A stretch of DNA of 27,313 nucleotides from JAKQHY01 sp034429475 (lineage in GTDB: Bacteria > Chloroflexota > Anaerolineae > B4-G1 > SLSP01): contig DAOUGD010000323.1 in the NCBI GenBank assembly GCA_034429475.1, forward strand, positions 1 through 27,313, read 5' to 3'. Below, one piece after another: positions 25,901 through 27,313 of this stretch. The notes beneath the pieces are model-generated. The model searched no databases and was not told the DNA's origin. It saw only the letters and a list, made by a program, of their open reading frames with translations. A program made the translations under genes and the position numbers. Each line of letters starts with the position of its first letter. Within the stretch, counting starts at the first letter, position 1.

Positions 25901-27214
25901 CCGGCCAGTGCTACCACCACCGCCGATCTCTTCTTCAATACGGACATCCTCAACGCGCAAACGCCGCTCAACGGCACCGTGGGCTGGACGATGGGCTGTC
26001 ATGCTGGTTACAATGTGCCGGATGCGATGGTCAATCCGCTCGTGCCGCAAACCTCACCCGACTTTCCCCAAGCGTTCGCCCGCAAGGCCGCGCTCTGGAT
26101 CGCCAACACCGGCTACGGCTACGGCACGGACGACGGGATCGCCGGCTCGGAACGGCTAATGGTGTACTTCACCCAGGAATTGGGCCGCACCACGGCCTCC
26201 GCCGTCGGACAATCCCTGCGCATCGCCAAGTTGCGCTACCTGGACGGACTGCCGCGCGGCGGACTGACCCCTTACGAGGCTAAATCCATCATGGAAACCA
26301 CCTTGTACGGCCTGCCGATGTTCACCATCGAGGTCCCGCAGAGCCTATCGCCGCTGATTTACACCCCACCGGTCGCGGCAACATCCGGGGCTACGGGAAC
26401 CCTCGGCAGCGCTGTGCGCACCGTGCGCTACGACCTGACGCCCACTCTCGAACTCCACCAGGGCGCGGCAGGCGACTTTTATGGGCTGGGCGACGCGGCC
26501 GGCTTCTGGACGCATGGCATTGTGGGACGCCCCTTACTGCCCTCCGCCGTGTTGGCGCTGGACGCCCCGACGCGACAAGGCCCGATGTGGGAAGCGCGCG
26601 ATGTCATCCTTCAATCCGCCACCCTGGAAAGTCACACGGGCATCAACCCAATCGTCACCCGCCCCATCACCGACATCACCCTGCCGGAACCGGCACTGCA
26701 CCCTGGACTGGGTTGGCTCTCCCCGCAGCTCTTTGCGATCAACCGCGCCAACGGTGACAGCGCCCGCCTCACGGCCCTCTTCGCCTTGTTCAACGCCCAA
26801 ACACCTGAACTGCGTTTGCTCACCGACGTCCACATTGATGTGACGCACACGCACCCTGACAACGACGACTATCTCCCGCCGCACATCCTGACGGCGCGAG
26901 CGCAACGCTCCCGGCTTTTCCCGCTCATAACTCTGGAAGCCGCTGCGGAGGACGCCGAAGGGGAAGTGGTGAAAGTGTACATCACCTTTATCAACGAGAC
27001 CCGCATCTGGAGCGTCCCCCTGTCTCGTGATAACAGCGACCCGGACGGACGCCGCTGGCAAAGTGTTTCCGGCAACGTCGCGGCCGGCACGCGCTACTTC
27101 GTACAGGCCGTAGACGACGCCGGCAATGTGGCCGTCGCCATGGGCAAAGGAGAGTTCATCCCGATCAACAACCCTATGGATACCCACATCTATTTGCCCG
27201 TCGTACTGCGCTAA
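22979..27214 (+). CDS. Secreted gingipain-like (C25, caspase-fold) protease with PPC domain and GGWSSL array
   Basis: 1411 residues from ATG 22979, which has AAGGAGG before it. Signal peptide: KKR, a hydrophobic stretch (IVLTLAGAALGLGLFWQF), probable cleavage near 35. Residues about 50-490 are beta-rich, adhesin-like segments. From about 493 a PPC-type domain begins (DPYEYNDTYRTAAHL, GDRDWYAFNL), split by eight GGWSSL units at residues 587-634. Residues about 715-1125 resemble peptidase C25: VVGSDEQIPLY, YYLTDDAYG, GRLVETPEEM, a probable catalytic His967 or His970 in VNAHFEHW and Cys1007 in GWTMGCHAGY. The C-terminus is Ig-like and ends in HIYLPVVLR. It should act outside the cell on proteins. 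The family assignment is from motifs; target and activation are unknown. Confidence 0.85.
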   Translation: MKKRCFRIVLTLAGAALGLGLFWQFNVAQNALTADVTAPAAPTQETLAGASYPIIHDLLVSPYCAVPYFDVSAGKPPMTIYALNVYGSPNTVTLNLYDPAGALIGRTDHNVRGDSFTQFTSAEMAELLSTGATSGTAYVTGSYSIACLVKHLPDANSPYLAAYTARDLNSRIIFPWVGQARADLTPRIYLQNTTAATMDMHVELWVAGATRFTDTLIMPGYGLWVYDPFAQGHLSPGEAGIVVFESPERPMSAMLAQVDPNGHFVETWEAIPFGYNYRLTIPQTLNRADNIHSDVWIAQVEPASAGNASWLDYYRIGDGNLISQATGLTFGYGQVYQPPPPSSSWAGSIVVNSDAGNSPNFSAMVLERNPNDAPGVDLSGYSVYGGDWANYYPFYLPNVTRYHDRATHFWAYNDSGYVSTTIHLAIYDQDGVERAHRARLVEPHAAVVWDQAAMTELELGFEGWGRIYSDDYSTNIIVVGGESTFAIPTTGAHDPYEYNDTYRTAAHLSVPTVITAPIGWEGDRDWYAFNLSVPSLVTATLLDLPADYELLLAMDPALLPDLAPGRELGYLDDTAQSNAEGGLTSVGGWSSLGGWSSLGGWSSLGGWSSLGGWSSLGGWSSLGGWSSLGGWSSLSSNPDTQAEHLQVVAMFPGTYYAIVVPKDRRAYSALPYTLNLDVQPLDIPSCTWEPTYTIPHFATDIYTGATVAPMNPPMTLILYNPTRLARTYGLSRTNALTQSLRLLADAPYVRGILYPIGESAEVAAAYNAWNAAYCSVPAANALAQAIRESVIAPVVNDPNNAIEYLVVVGSDEQIPLYRQKDLTAIANEREFARAQYAGSATGAATRLGYYLTDDAYGTLPGAELGWRGQYFWRPSRATGRLVETPEEMSVMINAFLEKGGLLNASDALVTGYDFITDSALSIESLLAQMLTTAPDSLISDTWTADDLRAAWPNHAASAPDLVSVNAHFEHWAALPASATTTADLFFNTDILNAQTPLNGTVGWTMGCHAGYNVPDAMVNPLVPQTSPDFPQAFARKAALWIANTGYGYGTDDGIAGSERLMVYFTQELGRTTASAVGQSLRIAKLRYLDGLPRGGLTPYEAKSIMETTLYGLPMFTIEVPQSLSPLIYTPPVAATSGATGTLGSAVRTVRYDLTPTLELHQGAAGDFYGLGDAAGFWTHGIVGRPLLPSAVLALDAPTRQGPMWEARDVILQSATLESHTGINPIVTRPITDITLPEPALHPGLGWLSPQLFAINRANGDSARLTALFALFNAQTPELRLLTDVHIDVTHTHPDNDDYLPPHILTARAQRSRLFPLITLEAAAEDAEGEVVKVYITFINETRIWSVPLSRDNSDPDGRRWQSVSGNVAAGTRYFVQAVDDAGNVAVAMGKGEFIPINNPMDTHIYLPVVLR
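24737..24880 (+). repeat. Eight tandem 18-bp units encoding GGWSSL
   Basis: Eight consecutive units of 18 bp (consensus GGCGGCTGGTCGTCCCTG), each encoding GGWSSL without interruption. The units differ almost only at third positions (GGC/GGT, TCG/TCC, CTG/CTC/TTG), so the protein sequence appears conserved while DNA drifts. The array is inserted within the PPC-type domain. Confidence 0.95.
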
Positions 27215-27313
27215 AACGCGCCCGTTGTGGGCAGTCGTCCGCAATGGCAAAACAGCTCGGAAGAAGTCCAATGGAAAAGAACGGGAGTTTTCGACGCCGC
27301 GCGCAACGCGGCG
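27215..27313 (+). repeat. Gene-free tail ending in the right terminal hairpin element
   Basis: No gene is visible after the protease stop. From about 27274 the sequence matches the minus strand of positions 1-41, including a GC-rich hairpin (CGCCGCG, loop, CGCGGCG at 27295-27313). No terminator with a T-tract is seen before it. Confidence 0.5.

Overview
This GC-rich window (roughly 60% G+C by eye) looks like chromosomal DNA of a Chloroflexota bacterium, most likely from the Anaerolineae and its relatives. The pointers are large cyclase/ATPase/TPR and STAND-derived regulators, a secreted caspase-fold protease carrying a Trp-rich hexapeptide array and ending in a YLPVVLR tail, a GtrA/glycosyltransferase pair, and gaps packed with short-period palindromic repeats. 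The assignment is an inference from style and family content; there is no rRNA or other marker. No tRNA, rRNA, CRISPR array or transposase gene was found.

Layout. 1-379 (-) is a broken lipoprotein gene running off the left edge. 691-6415 (+) is the most interesting block. It starts with a small precursor-like protein that has an NHLP/Nif11-like N-terminus, a twin-arginine/lipobox segment and five GIRPDxP-type repeats. An AT-rich 3.55-kb gene with a PD-(D/E)xK-like N-terminus follows (candidate defence effector, probably imported). A cobalamin-binding-type radical SAM enzyme closes the block. 6480-8329 (-) holds a peptidase E-like gene, a GNAT acetyltransferase and a VOC/glyoxalase-fold protein. 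8424-10112 (+) encodes a winged-helix/TPR protein that looks like a STAND regulator without its NTPase, read divergently from the VOC gene across a palindrome-rich gap. 10246-11641 (-) is a HAD hydrolase/aldo-keto reductase pair. 11782-12978 (-) is ornithine aminotransferase (rocD). 13095-15629 (-) is a hybrid sensor kinase. 15669-16582 (-) is a small membrane protein plus a second GNAT. 16731-18531 (+) is GtrA plus a family 4 glycosyltransferase, probably for cell-surface glycans. 18839-22942 (+) is a double-cyclase/ATPase/TPR protein with the domain order of animal soluble adenylyl cyclase. 22979-27214 (+) is a secreted gingipain-like (C25) protease with the GGWSSL array.

Two themes run across the window. 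First, almost every gap carries a short-period (about 7-11 nt) repeat array, usually folded into an inverted repeat; at least six sequence families are present, and several supply the stop codons or last residues of adjacent genes. Second, the two ends of the window carry the same hairpin-forming element of about 30 nt in opposite orientation, so the window may be a contig bounded by a dispersed repeat.

The best candidate for an undescribed system is the precursor-like protein at 691-1335 together with the radical SAM enzyme at 4952-6415, apparently separated by a later insertion of the AT-rich gene.
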